Source of the DNA: Arcticibacter pallidicorallinus
Lineage (GTDB): Bacteria; Bacteroidota; Bacteroidia; Sphingobacteriales; Sphingobacteriaceae
Reading direction: 5' to 3'
DNA length: 64,000 nt
Assembly (NCBI RefSeq): GCF_003002875.1
Contig: NZ_PVTH01000001.1
Location: forward strand, 620,001-684,000
Shown: one piece after another, positions 18,301 to 26,085 of the stretch
Position numbering within the stretch: position 1 is the first letter of the stretch
How the letters are laid out: every line of letters begins with the position of its first letter
Made by a program: the position numbers and the translations under genes
Notes under the pieces: generated by a model
What the model was told of the DNA's origin: nothing
The model's input: the letters and a program-made list of their open reading frames with translations, nothing else
The model's database searches: none

Positions 18301-19728
18301 AGGGATACAGGTATCGGCATTAAGCCTGAAAAACAGGCTAAAATATTTGAAGCCTTTTCGCAGGAAGATGGATCGACTACAAAAAAGTACGGAGGCACAG
18401 GCCTGGGTCTTACTATAACCAACAGACTGCTGGACATGATGGGCAGTACGCTTCATCTGGACAGCACCCCTGGCATAGGAAGCTGTTTCTATTTTGACAT
18501 AACTTTTGATTCTGAACAGGGTGAAGCAATCCTTTGGAACAATCTGGAGAAAATCAAAAGCGCGCTAATCGTGGATGATAATGAGAATAACCGGATTATT
18601 CTGTCGCAAACCTTAAGGTTGAAGAATGTCAGGGCAACCGAAGCGAAGAACGGGTTTGAGGCTTTACAGCTCCTGGCGGATGGTGGCATGTATGACGTCA
18701 TTCTGATGGATTACCAAATGCCATATATGGACGGTCTGGAAACCATAAAGAAGATACGCGAAAGCTTTTCATCATCAGCTCATGAATTGCCTATCATCTT
18801 GTTACATAGTTCTTCCGATGATGGTATGATGATTAAGGCTTGCGAAGAGCTCCAGGTAAGTCAGAGGGTAGTCAAGCCTATCAAGATGCAGGAAATTTAT
18901 CATGCTCTTTCACGCTTGCATCAAGAGAACGTTGATCTGCCGTCCGAGGAGCGTTCCGATTCCGAAATTACGAGGGGGCACCTGACAGTCCTGATCGCCG
19001 AAGATAACGCAGTAAATATGCTGCTGGCTCGTACCATAGTCAACAACATAGCACCCGGGTTCAATCTGTTGGAGGCGTCGAACGGTCGGCAAGCGCTGGA
19101 AATATGCAAGTTCCAGCGACCGGACCTGATTCTTATGGACGTTCAAATGCCCGAGATGAACGGTTATGAAGCCACTAAAGCCATCCGGGCGTTGGATCAT
19201 AACCCCGGGATCCCCATTATTGCTCTTACAGCAGGCAACGTTAAGGGTGAGCGGGAAAAATGTCTGGCTGCCGGGATGGACGACTTTCTGGTTAAACCCA
19301 TTGTGGAAGCAGATATTTCTGCCGCTTTGTCCAAATGGCTGGAACTGGGCGATCAACGGCCGGCGTTGGAAGATCCGCTGCACTATCACACGACATTACG
19401 GCATTTTGATATCAGCGTGTTAAAAAATTATGTAGGTGAAGACGAATCTCTTATCGGGGAGGTGTTGCAGCTGGTGGAAAGCGAATTGCTATCTTCTGTA
19501 AAGGTGATCAAACAAGGCGTCGCCGAAGGTAATCTTGAAGACCTGAATAGTGCAGGACATAAGTTGTACGGAACCGCGGCATCTTCGGGCATGTACCAGC
19601 TCTCAATTCTCGCCCATGAGCTTGAGCGGTTCATGGAAATGGATGAAAAGAGGTTAATAGAACTTACAGAGTCCATCGCAAAAGAAGTTAGCCAGATCCT
19701 GGAACTGATAGCGAAAGGCTTCAGGTGA
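15400..19728 (+). CDS. Hybrid sensor histidine kinase: GAF, five PAS, HisKA, HATPase, two receivers, Hpt
   Basis: The frame is open from 15256, but homology to the GAF family begins at MKEEKDRVDALRNYEILD, so I take the ATG at 15400 (1442 residues). Order of domains: GAF (about 20-165), PAS/PAC repeats (about 175-285, 295-410, 430-540, 545-670, 680-790), HisKA with the phospho-accepting His near 820 (NMSHEIRTPLNG), HATPase with N box NLLGNASKF near 932 and GGTGLGLT, receiver 1 (ALIVDDNENN, Asp in LMDYQMP near 1101), receiver 2 (VLIAEDNAVN, Asp in LMDVQMP near 1244) and an Hpt domain with AGHKLYGTAASSGM near 1386. No transmembrane segment is seen, so it is a cytoplasmic phosphorelay protein. 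No dedicated DNA-binding partner is adjacent; the signal is unknown. Confidence 0.92.
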   Translation: MKEEKDRVDALRNYEILDSVSEEEFDRITELASIICEVPISLISLVDDKRQWFKSKVGLSISESDIKIAFCDHAIREHDLLEVSDASKDVRFQDNPFVTGETQIRFYAGQPLIDPRGFALGTLCVLDNKPRTLTESQKRALHLLATEVMTLIVERRQKAELRNFESLFRLSNDLICVAGINGFFKKVNPAFENVLGWDKEALLNTSFFDLVHPDDLDITREQIDRLAAGLSTINFNHRFRNKHGEYKTLQWVATPEPLTGNLFAIARDVSEEKDKERVLILSEERARVFFENSQGFMCTHDLNGKFLSVNSAGAAILGYTREEMLTMSLFDIIPAPRHNNLREYLSRVVMEGQDQGQMVTYRKTGDYRIWMYNNILERDSAGQVYVIGNAVDITERHLLEQDLMETKEILERTNRVARVGGWEMDVVNKTISWTAITREIHGAEASYEPVLESAIRFYKEGESRDTIISAVTKAIDHGEPWDLELQIVNQKGTEIWVRSLGYSEIEDGVCKRIFGTFQDIDKTKRAELELFSSQKLLNDVLQSASEISIIALNVNGEITVFNKGAEKMLGYTAEEMLGKQPMLIHSEQELGKRSEELSQDLGYPVTGFRSIVGMAETEGLEQREWTYYCKDGGARTVMLVVTPIRDINEQIEGFLCIGTDVTERRLIELALITEKARLTSFVEHAPAAVAMLDKDMRYIAVSNRWLEDYQMNGRKIIGLSHDDVFPGLDEVRRQRHQRVLNGAIERKEEDVYYVAGDLEPQYITWEMRPWYQYDGKIGGMMMFTQNITSIISQRNELEIAKRHAEQASVAKSEFLANMSHEIRTPLNGVIGFTDLVLKTTLNETQRQYLSIVNQSANALLSIINDILDFSKIEAGKLELEIERCDLYQLSGEATDIISYQVQAKGLEMLLNISPDLPRFIYADSVRLKQVLINLLGNASKFTDKGEIELKIESLALHENHTTIRFSVRDTGIGIKPEKQAKIFEAFSQEDGSTTKKYGGTGLGLTITNRLLDMMGSTLHLDSTPGIGSCFYFDITFDSEQGEAILWNNLEKIKSALIVDDNENNRIILSQTLRLKNVRATEAKNGFEALQLLADGGMYDVILMDYQMPYMDGLETIKKIRESFSSSAHELPIILLHSSSDDGMMIKACEELQVSQRVVKPIKMQEIYHALSRLHQENVDLPSEERSDSEITRGHLTVLIAEDNAVNMLLARTIVNNIAPGFNLLEASNGRQALEICKFQRPDLILMDVQMPEMNGYEATKAIRALDHNPGIPIIALTAGNVKGEREKCLAAGMDDFLVKPIVEADISAALSKWLELGDQRPALEDPLHYHTTLRHFDISVLKNYVGEDESLIGEVLQLVESELLSSVKVIKQGVAEGNLEDLNSAGHKLYGTAASSGMYQLSILAHELERFMEMDEKRLIELTESIAKEVSQILELIAKGFR

Positions 19729-19797
19729 GTATAACTTTTCTGTTGCGGATTTTATTGCTTGAAAGGATTGTCTAAAAAATCGTTATTTTGCCCGGAT

Positions 19798-21132
19798 ATG
19801 AAACAGTATTTATATATTCTTCTCAGTGCATCTATCTTGTCGTCTTGCTCGGGAGCTTTGAAGGGCGTTAAAAGCAAGTCTTCCTATTCTCAGAAAATGG
19901 TTGAGAACCGGGCGATGAAAACCTTTAATACAAACCGAAATGAGCAGCAACTGGCCAAGGCGCATTGGGACTATGTGCCGGGCTTAGTGGCGTATAGTAT
20001 CTTAAAAGCCTGGGAGCAATACCCTGAGAAAGAAGAGTATTACAATATCGTTAAGACGTATGCCGATCATTGCCTGAAAGGTCTGGATACTGTTCATGTC
20101 AAAGAAAGTAATATCGATGATCTGGCTGCAGGGAAAATCCTTTTCGCCTTGGCTAAAGAGGAAGAAAGAAAAGGAAATACAGCAGATGCAAAACGCTATA
20201 AAGACTGCGCAACTTTTTTAAGAAATAAGCTGAAGTTTCAGCACAGTCGTATCGGGAATTCCCTGCCGGGAGCCGGCGGATTCTTTCATAAAGGAATTTA
20301 CCCGAATCAAATGTGGTTAGACGGTTTATATATGGGTCCCGCACTTTACGCCGGATGGCAGGATGCGTATGGTAAAGAAGAAGGAGATGATGCGAACCTC
20401 AAATCCTGGGATGATATAGCTCATCAATTTAAAACGATTCATCGTTTTACCTATGATCAGGACAAACAGCTTAATTATCATGCCTGGAGTGCAGATCCTT
20501 CTGATGAAAACTCGTTTTGGGCTAGTAAGACCGGACCCTTCAAAGGTTGCTCTCCAGAATTCTGGGGAAGAGGAATGGGATGGTATTTCGCGGCGCTGGT
20601 CGATGTTCTTGAGGTGATGCCTAAGGATCATGCTGATTATAAAAACCTGAGCAATATCGTTAATCAGGTGGCTGCGGGACTTGCGAAATATCAGGATAAA
20701 AGCGGTTCCTGGTATCAGTTGCTGCAATACGATGCTTCAAAGAAGGCCGACGGCAAGGGCGATGAAGTAGCTGGTGACATCTATAATAAATGTGATAACG
20801 CAAACTATCTGGAATCATCTGCGTCCGCCATGTTTACCTATGCTTATTTCAAAGGAATCCGCCTCGGAGTTTTAGATGGAAGTACCTATCTTCCTGTCGC
20901 TGATAAAGCGTACAACGGGCTGCTTAGCAACTTTATTCGTGAGGGAGAAAATGGAGAGATCAATATCCTGCAATCATGCGCTTCCGCTGGTTTGGGTCCG
21001 TTGAAAGATATCTCGAGAACAGGAACGGCTAATTATTATCTCTGCGGTAAAGACGTTACCGTTACCCAGAATGAAGGCAAAGCGATAGGGCCGTTTATCT
21101 TGGCTAGTTTAGAGTTCGAGAGAAGAAAGTAG
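19798..21132 (+). CDS. GH105 unsaturated rhamnogalacturonyl/glucuronyl hydrolase, lipoprotein
   Basis: A 444-residue GH105 enzyme. The ATG at 19798 is chosen over an upstream TTG because it begins a lipoprotein signal (MKQYLYILLSASILSSC, lipobox Cys17). GH105 signatures: YPNQMWLDGLYMGPALYA with the likely catalytic Asp175, and EFWGRGMGWYFAALVDVLE. The family hydrolyses the unsaturated uronic acid left on oligosaccharides by polysaccharide lyases, usually pectin-derived. Anchoring suggests action in the periplasm or at a membrane. It lies 70 bp after the sensor kinase and 40 bp before a DNA repair gene, with no lyase nearby. A functional link to the pectic locus at 34-64 kb is possible but is not shown by position. 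Confidence 0.9.
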   Translation: MKQYLYILLSASILSSCSGALKGVKSKSSYSQKMVENRAMKTFNTNRNEQQLAKAHWDYVPGLVAYSILKAWEQYPEKEEYYNIVKTYADHCLKGLDTVHVKESNIDDLAAGKILFALAKEEERKGNTADAKRYKDCATFLRNKLKFQHSRIGNSLPGAGGFFHKGIYPNQMWLDGLYMGPALYAGWQDAYGKEEGDDANLKSWDDIAHQFKTIHRFTYDQDKQLNYHAWSADPSDENSFWASKTGPFKGCSPEFWGRGMGWYFAALVDVLEVMPKDHADYKNLSNIVNQVAAGLAKYQDKSGSWYQLLQYDASKKADGKGDEVAGDIYNKCDNANYLESSASAMFTYAYFKGIRLGVLDGSTYLPVADKAYNGLLSNFIREGENGEINILQSCASAGLGPLKDISRTGTANYYLCGKDVTVTQNEGKAIGPFILASLEFERRK

Positions 21133-21171
21133 TTATTAGAATGATCGGTTTGCTGTTATAAAAAAGCTATC

Positions 21172-21726
21172 ATGTCTTACTGCAATGCCATAAGATCTAT
21201 GCCTGAAGACAGGCAGGCTATTCATAAAGCCTATCATGATCTTCAATACGGATTTCCCATCCATAATGATGATGAACTGTTTTGCAGGCTCATTCTTGAA
21301 ATTAATCAAGCGGGACTTAGCTGGGAGACTATACTGAAAAAACAGGAGTCTTTTAGAAAAGCTTACGACAACTTCAACATTAGCAAGGTCGCCGCCTATA
21401 CAGAAGCAGACAGAGGACGCTTGCTTTCTGATCCTGGAATTATTCGAAACCGGCTGAAGGTCAATGCTGCAATTGAAAATGCAAAGTCTGTCCTGATTCT
21501 GCAACGAGAACATGGTTCATTTCAGAACTGGTTGCTAGGTCATCATCCTAAATCCAAAGAGGAATGGGTAAAGCTTTTTAAAAAGACTTTTAAGTTCACA
21601 GGAGGAGAGATCGTAAACGAGTTTTTACTCAGTATCGGTATTCTAAAGGGTGCGCATTCCGAAGACTGTCCGGTCTACAAGGATGTGCTCCGGACGAATC
21701 CGCCCTGGTTCAACCAACCCGTATAA
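21172..21726 (+). CDS. tag: DNA-3-methyladenine glycosylase I
   Basis: A 184-residue TAG-type base-excision repair enzyme that removes 3-methyladenine from alkylated DNA. The N-terminal Cys4, the early His of AIHKAYHD and the C-terminal GAHSEDCPVY fit the family's Cys-His...His-x3-Cys zinc clip. LEINQAGLSWETILKKQESF is the highly conserved active-site helix region, and the FTGGEIVNEFLLSIG segment is also typical. Length (about 185) matches the family. It is a housekeeping gene between the GH105 gene and the HTCS regulator, with no evident functional tie to either. Confidence 0.93.
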   Translation: MSYCNAIRSMPEDRQAIHKAYHDLQYGFPIHNDDELFCRLILEINQAGLSWETILKKQESFRKAYDNFNISKVAAYTEADRGRLLSDPGIIRNRLKVNAAIENAKSVLILQREHGSFQNWLLGHHPKSKEEWVKLFKKTFKFTGGEIVNEFLLSIGILKGAHSEDCPVYKDVLRTNPPWFNQPV

Positions 21727-21787
21727 ACTTCTTCTTCACAGTTGCAACAGAATAAAAAACGAGTACGATATACCCCAAAATTTCAGC

Positions 21788-21795
21788 TATGTTTG
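21788..21795 (+). promoter_or_regulatory. Predicted -7 box of the HTCS gene
   Basis: TATGTTTG is a perfect match to the Bacteroidota -7 consensus TAnnTTTG. It is 58 bp before the HTCS start codon, and the expected transcription start (about 21799-21802) falls at the beginning of the perfect hairpin at 21797-21830. No convincing -33 TTG is seen at the right distance. Confidence 0.45.
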
Positions 21796-21796
21796 T

Positions 21797-21830
21797 TTTT
21801 CCCTACCTGTCAATAGACAGGTAGGGAAAA
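21797..21830. terminator. Perfect 15-bp hairpin between tag and the HTCS gene (terminator or 5'-leader hairpin)
   Basis: TTTTCCCTACCTGTC (21797-21811) is exactly complementary to GACAGGTAGGGAAAA (21816-21830), with an AATA loop. The flanking T/A runs are inside the stem, as in bidirectional terminators. It may end tag transcription. Because a good -7 box lies just upstream, it may instead form the 5' end of the HTCS mRNA. Confidence 0.7.
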
Positions 21831-21853
21831 TACATACTGCCAATTAGGAAACC

Positions 21854-24800
21854 ATGAAGGCTTGGGGATTTACGGTTGTTTTTATATTTATTTTTTATCA
21901 AATAAAGGCCCAGGCGCCTTTTTCACACCTTAGCATAGAAAAGGGGCTGTCTAACAACTCCGTCAACGCTGTTTACAAGGATCGCTATGGATTTATGTGG
22001 TTCGGTACAGATGATGGCCTCAACCGCTACGATGGGTTTTCCTTTAATGTTTTCAAGAGTAATATTAAAGATCCGGAAAGCTTGATCCATAACCGGATAG
22101 CTGATCTTGCCGGAGACAACGAAGGCGCGTTATGGATTGGTACGAGCAGAGGCCTCTCTGTATTTGATCATTACACATCCAGATTCTCCACACCTGTGTT
22201 TTCTTATGAGGGCAAGAGCTACAGGGCTACTGACCCGGTCTATACCGTTAAGGCAGACGATAAGGGCAGTGTCTTTGTCGGCGTTCAGCGCAAGGGCTTG
22301 TTAGTTCGTAGAGCTGGTCAGCCACTGAAACAGATCAGCTTCCACGACCGAGAAGGAAAAGCCCTTGAATACAACGTTTATGCCATCGCCTTCAGGCCTG
22401 ACCAAGCCTGGATGGTTACGAACATGGGATTATGTGTTTACACTATCTCCACTGACCGGATGCGGCTTGTAAGCCGATCTGTACGCAGGGCAAACCGCAT
22501 GATCGCAAAGGACAATACATTGTGGATTGCTACCGATAATGGACTGCTTAAGTATGATGTCCATTCCAAAGATCGCGACCATATTATCCGCGAGCAGGCG
22601 GATTTGTCTGCTCCGAGAGTGATGGACCTTCGGTTTCAGGGCGAACAGCTTTGGATAGCAACTGACGGAGCCGGTGTTGGGGTTCTCAATACTAAGACCG
22701 GCGGACTGAGGAAAATAGTTAGTGCTCCAGACGGAAGTGCGCTAAGCAGTAATGCCGTCACGTCCATATATAGTGATGACGAAGACCGCATCTGGTTAGG
22801 TACACTCAGGGGAGGAGTCAACCTGTTAGATCAAAAGAAAAACAAGTTTAAGAAGGTTTCCCATCTTCCTAATAGTCCAAATAGCCTGATAAGTGATTTC
22901 GTGCTTTCTTTTTGCGAAGATAAGAACGGTAGTGTGTGGGTGGGAACAGACGGAGCCGGTATCTCGGTGTGGAACAGGAAGACGAATACCTTTCACAATC
23001 ATACGCATAGCGAGAATCAGCCATCCTCTATCAGCAATGATAATATTACCAGTATCGTTCGGGATGACGATGACGTCATTTGGGTGGCCACTTTCGGTGG
23101 AGGGATCAATAGGTATGACAGAAAGAGCGGCTCTTTCACCCGGTTTGCGTGTATCAATAACGGACAGGAAGACAGGAACGTCTGGAAGTTATTTAAGGAT
23201 TCAAAGAATAATATCTGGGCCGGAACATCTTTCGGCAGCGATGCTACATACAAGTTAAATCGAAAGACACAGAGCTTCCAGCCCATTGACTCCAGGTTTA
23301 AATATGTGACCAGCTTCGGCGAGGATCATGAGGGAAACGTCTGGCTCGGAACGGAGTATGGTCAGCTTGTTAAAATTGACGAAAAGTCAGGGAAACACCG
23401 CATCTATAATCTTAAAAATCAGATTAGATCGATAGTTTGCGGTAAGGATGGGAATCTATGGGTCGGGGTGCAATATACCGGTTTGGTTAAGTTTGATTAT
23501 AGGAAAAGCGGAACATTCTCCGTCATGACAGAGGGGGAGGGGCTTTGCAATAACAGTGTTCTCAATATTCAGGAGGATGCATCCGGTAACTTGTGGATGA
23601 GCACCTTCAACGGGCTTTCCAAGTGGGACCAGAAGAATAAACGATTCATTAATTTTTACGAAGAAGACGGCTTACAGAGCAATCAGTTTTCCTTCAATGC
23701 ATCTTTGAAGCTCCAGTCAGGCGAAATCTTGTTTGGAGGCATCAAGGGGTTTAATATTTTTTCTCCAAGTGAAGTACGCCGCGAATCCAACCCTTCAAAG
23801 GTGCTTATCGCGGGAATCCGCATCAACAATATTCCTATTCAGCAAGATCAAAGCTTTGAAAAGCAAGCCAGTATATACTCGATATCAGAGCTGGTGTTGC
23901 CCTATGATAAAGCTGTGCTTTCCATTGATTACACTACTCCGGAGTATTCGGGAACGGACCGGATCTTATACAAGTACATTCTAGAAGGTTGGGATAATAT
24001 CTGGAATTATTCAGGAAAAGCCCGCACAGCCAATTATTCTCAGCTATGGGAAGGTAATTACCTGTTGAGAATTCAGTCGACCAATGAAGACGGCTTATGG
24101 ACCGGTGGTGAAACGGTTTTGAGTATTAAAGTTTTGCCTCCCTGGTATAGGTCTTGGTGGGCATACACGCTATACGTTCTCGCTGTTTTCAGCTTGATCT
24201 ATTTTTATATCAGCTACCATTTACGGCAGTCACAGCTACGTTATGAGATTCAGTCGGCTAACCTCAATACCCAAAAGGAACGGGAGCTGAACGAGAAGAA
24301 AATCTCCTTTTTTACCCATATCGCTCACGAATTCAGAACACCGCTGACCTTAATTATGAATCCGGTTAAGGAGCTTCTAAGTTCGGAAGGAAAGAGGGTG
24401 AATATGGATGATATGGCGGGAGTCTTCCGCAACGCCAAGCGGCTATTGAGGTTGGTAGACCAGCTTTTGCTCTTCGGGAAAGCGGAGGGCGAAGACGATA
24501 AACTTACAATATCCAGCTTCAATATTCATGACCTTTGTTATGAGGTGTTCCTCTGTTTTAATAGCCAGGCAAGCTCCAAAAAGATCCATTATTCTTTCCA
24601 TTGTGATAGCCGGGATCTTGAAATCTATGGCGACAGGCAGAAAGTGGAGATAGCTGTTTTTAATCTGGTATCCAACGCTTTTAAATACACTCCCCAAGGC
24701 GGTAGTATATCTCTTTCTCTTACTGACCAAGCCGGTGACGTGCTGATCGAAGTGAGTGACACGGGGAAAGGGATATCGGAGGACGTCGGCGATCAGATCT

Positions 24801-25927
24801 TCGAGCGCTTTTATCAGGTTACAAATCCCGAAAAGGGATACAAGAACGGCTTTGGTATAGGCCTTTATCTGGTCAAAACATTTATTTCTACGCATAAGGG
24901 TTCTGTAAACTATGTCAGCGAAATAGCAAAGGGTTCTACTTTCAGCATTACATTGTTGAAGGGTTTGTCACACTTTGACAACCTGGATCTCAGTTCAATA
25001 CAGGAAAGTCAATCGGAAACGAATGCGGTACTTGATGAAACTGCCGTCGACGACCAAACGTCAGACCGCCCGGATGCAGTGGAATTGACAGATATTGAGC
25101 TTCAGGTATCTGATCGTTTATCGCTTCTTATCGTCGATGACAATGCGGAGATTCGCAATTATATCAGGAAGACCTTTATTCAATCGTACAACGTCCTGGA
25201 AGCCAGCGACGGCCTTGAAGGCTTGCGCATGGCCGAACGCTATTCGCCTGACATCATAATCAGCGATATTTCCATGCCTCAAATGACGGGGATTGAGCTT
25301 TGCCAGAAGATCAAGGAAAGCGCTGCGCTTAATCATATCCCAGTAATCCTTCTTACCTCTGCTACTTCGGATGAAGTGAAGTTAAAAGGGATAGAGACAG
25401 GTGCTGCCGATTATATTACTAAACCGTTCGAGCGCGAAATGCTCGTGGCAAGAGTCGTTAATCTGTTGAAAAGTCGTAATAATCTTCAGCAGTACTTCTA
25501 CAATCATATCACGCTTCAATCAGATAACCTTAAGATATCTCCTGAATACCGGGAGTTCCTTAACAGGTGCATATCGGTTATTGAGGCACATTTGCAGGAT
25601 CCCTCGTTCACTGCGAGGAGCTTTGCTGAGGAATTGGGTATGAGTCATTCCAACCTATACAAGCGGGTGAAGTCAGTTTCAGGCAAGTCGGTGAGCGAAT
25701 TTATACGCTACGTGCGTCTTCGGAAAGCTGCGGAGCTGATGATCAACTCTGATTGCAATGTAAGTCAGGCTTCTTTCGAGGCTGGATTTAATGATATCAA
25801 ATATTTCAGGGAGCAGTTTACGAAGCTTTTCGGTATGAAACCCTCTGAGTACATAAAAAAGTATAGAAAGTCTTTTCACGAATCTTACAAGCTGAACAGG
25901 ATGTCGATAGAAATTCAAGAATCATAG
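21854..25927 (+). CDS. Hybrid two-component system regulator (HTCS) of the adjacent SusC/SusD locus
   Basis: A 1357-residue one-polypeptide two-component system. Order: signal peptide (ending near IKAQ), a periplasmic sensor of two seven-bladed Reg_prop propellers (repeated W-x-GT-x-x-GL blades, about 25-680), a Y_Y_Y domain (about 690-765), one transmembrane helix near 768-790 (WWAYTLYVLAVFSLIYFYI), HisKA with HIAHEFRTPLTL near 822, HATPase (NLVSNAFKYTP near 937, GFGIGLYLVK), a receiver with LLIVDDNAEIRNYI and Asp in ISDISMP near 1137, and an AraC-type DNA-binding domain (about 1250-1340). HTCS proteins bind a specific oligosaccharide in the periplasm and activate the neighbouring locus, here most likely the SusC/SusD pair 158 bp downstream. 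The ligand is unknown. Confidence 0.95.
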   Translation: MKAWGFTVVFIFIFYQIKAQAPFSHLSIEKGLSNNSVNAVYKDRYGFMWFGTDDGLNRYDGFSFNVFKSNIKDPESLIHNRIADLAGDNEGALWIGTSRGLSVFDHYTSRFSTPVFSYEGKSYRATDPVYTVKADDKGSVFVGVQRKGLLVRRAGQPLKQISFHDREGKALEYNVYAIAFRPDQAWMVTNMGLCVYTISTDRMRLVSRSVRRANRMIAKDNTLWIATDNGLLKYDVHSKDRDHIIREQADLSAPRVMDLRFQGEQLWIATDGAGVGVLNTKTGGLRKIVSAPDGSALSSNAVTSIYSDDEDRIWLGTLRGGVNLLDQKKNKFKKVSHLPNSPNSLISDFVLSFCEDKNGSVWVGTDGAGISVWNRKTNTFHNHTHSENQPSSISNDNITSIVRDDDDVIWVATFGGGINRYDRKSGSFTRFACINNGQEDRNVWKLFKDSKNNIWAGTSFGSDATYKLNRKTQSFQPIDSRFKYVTSFGEDHEGNVWLGTEYGQLVKIDEKSGKHRIYNLKNQIRSIVCGKDGNLWVGVQYTGLVKFDYRKSGTFSVMTEGEGLCNNSVLNIQEDASGNLWMSTFNGLSKWDQKNKRFINFYEEDGLQSNQFSFNASLKLQSGEILFGGIKGFNIFSPSEVRRESNPSKVLIAGIRINNIPIQQDQSFEKQASIYSISELVLPYDKAVLSIDYTTPEYSGTDRILYKYILEGWDNIWNYSGKARTANYSQLWEGNYLLRIQSTNEDGLWTGGETVLSIKVLPPWYRSWWAYTLYVLAVFSLIYFYISYHLRQSQLRYEIQSANLNTQKERELNEKKISFFTHIAHEFRTPLTLIMNPVKELLSSEGKRVNMDDMAGVFRNAKRLLRLVDQLLLFGKAEGEDDKLTISSFNIHDLCYEVFLCFNSQASSKKIHYSFHCDSRDLEIYGDRQKVEIAVFNLVSNAFKYTPQGGSISLSLTDQAGDVLIEVSDTGKGISEDVGDQIFERFYQVTNPEKGYKNGFGIGLYLVKTFISTHKGSVNYVSEIAKGSTFSITLLKGLSHFDNLDLSSIQESQSETNAVLDETAVDDQTSDRPDAVELTDIELQVSDRLSLLIVDDNAEIRNYIRKTFIQSYNVLEASDGLEGLRMAERYSPDIIISDISMPQMTGIELCQKIKESAALNHIPVILLTSATSDEVKLKGIETGAADYITKPFEREMLVARVVNLLKSRNNLQQYFYNHITLQSDNLKISPEYREFLNRCISVIEAHLQDPSFTARSFAEELGMSHSNLYKRVKSVSGKSVSEFIRYVRLRKAAELMINSDCNVSQASFEAGFNDIKYFREQFTKLFGMKPSEYIKKYRKSFHESYKLNRMSIEIQES

Positions 25928-25964
25928 CTCTATTACTGATTTTCCCTGCTTTATTACGAATTTA

Positions 25965-25981
25965 CCCCTCCTGAATAGGGG
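25965..25981. promoter_or_regulatory. Candidate HTCS operator upstream of susC
   Basis: CCCCT (25965-25969) and AGGGG (25977-25981) form an inverted repeat with a 7-bp spacer. It lies 11 bp upstream of the predicted -7 box, covering the place where a -33 element would be. The missing -33 TTG and the position suit an activator-dependent promoter. Confidence 0.35.
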
Positions 25982-25992
25982 CTTACCGTGAT

Positions 25993-26000
25993 TAACTTTG
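25993..26000 (+). promoter_or_regulatory. Predicted -7 box of the susC/susD operon
   Basis: TAACTTTG matches TAnnTTTG perfectly and is 93 bp upstream of the susC start codon. No -33 TTG is seen at a suitable distance. Confidence 0.5.
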
Positions 26001-26085
26001 GTTAGTTGAAACTAATCTACCCCACAGGTTATGCATCTGCGGGCATTACTATCTATCGGAATAAACATTTTATAAGCCAATTAAT

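Noticed and set aside
17920-18456. 178-codon open frame on the minus strand
   Set aside because: It is a shadow of the HisKA/HATPase region of the hybrid kinase, which is clearly the coding frame.
19783-19790. TTATTTTG as a -7 box for the GH105 gene
   Set aside because: It misses the conserved A and would place the start of transcription at or inside the start codon (19798).
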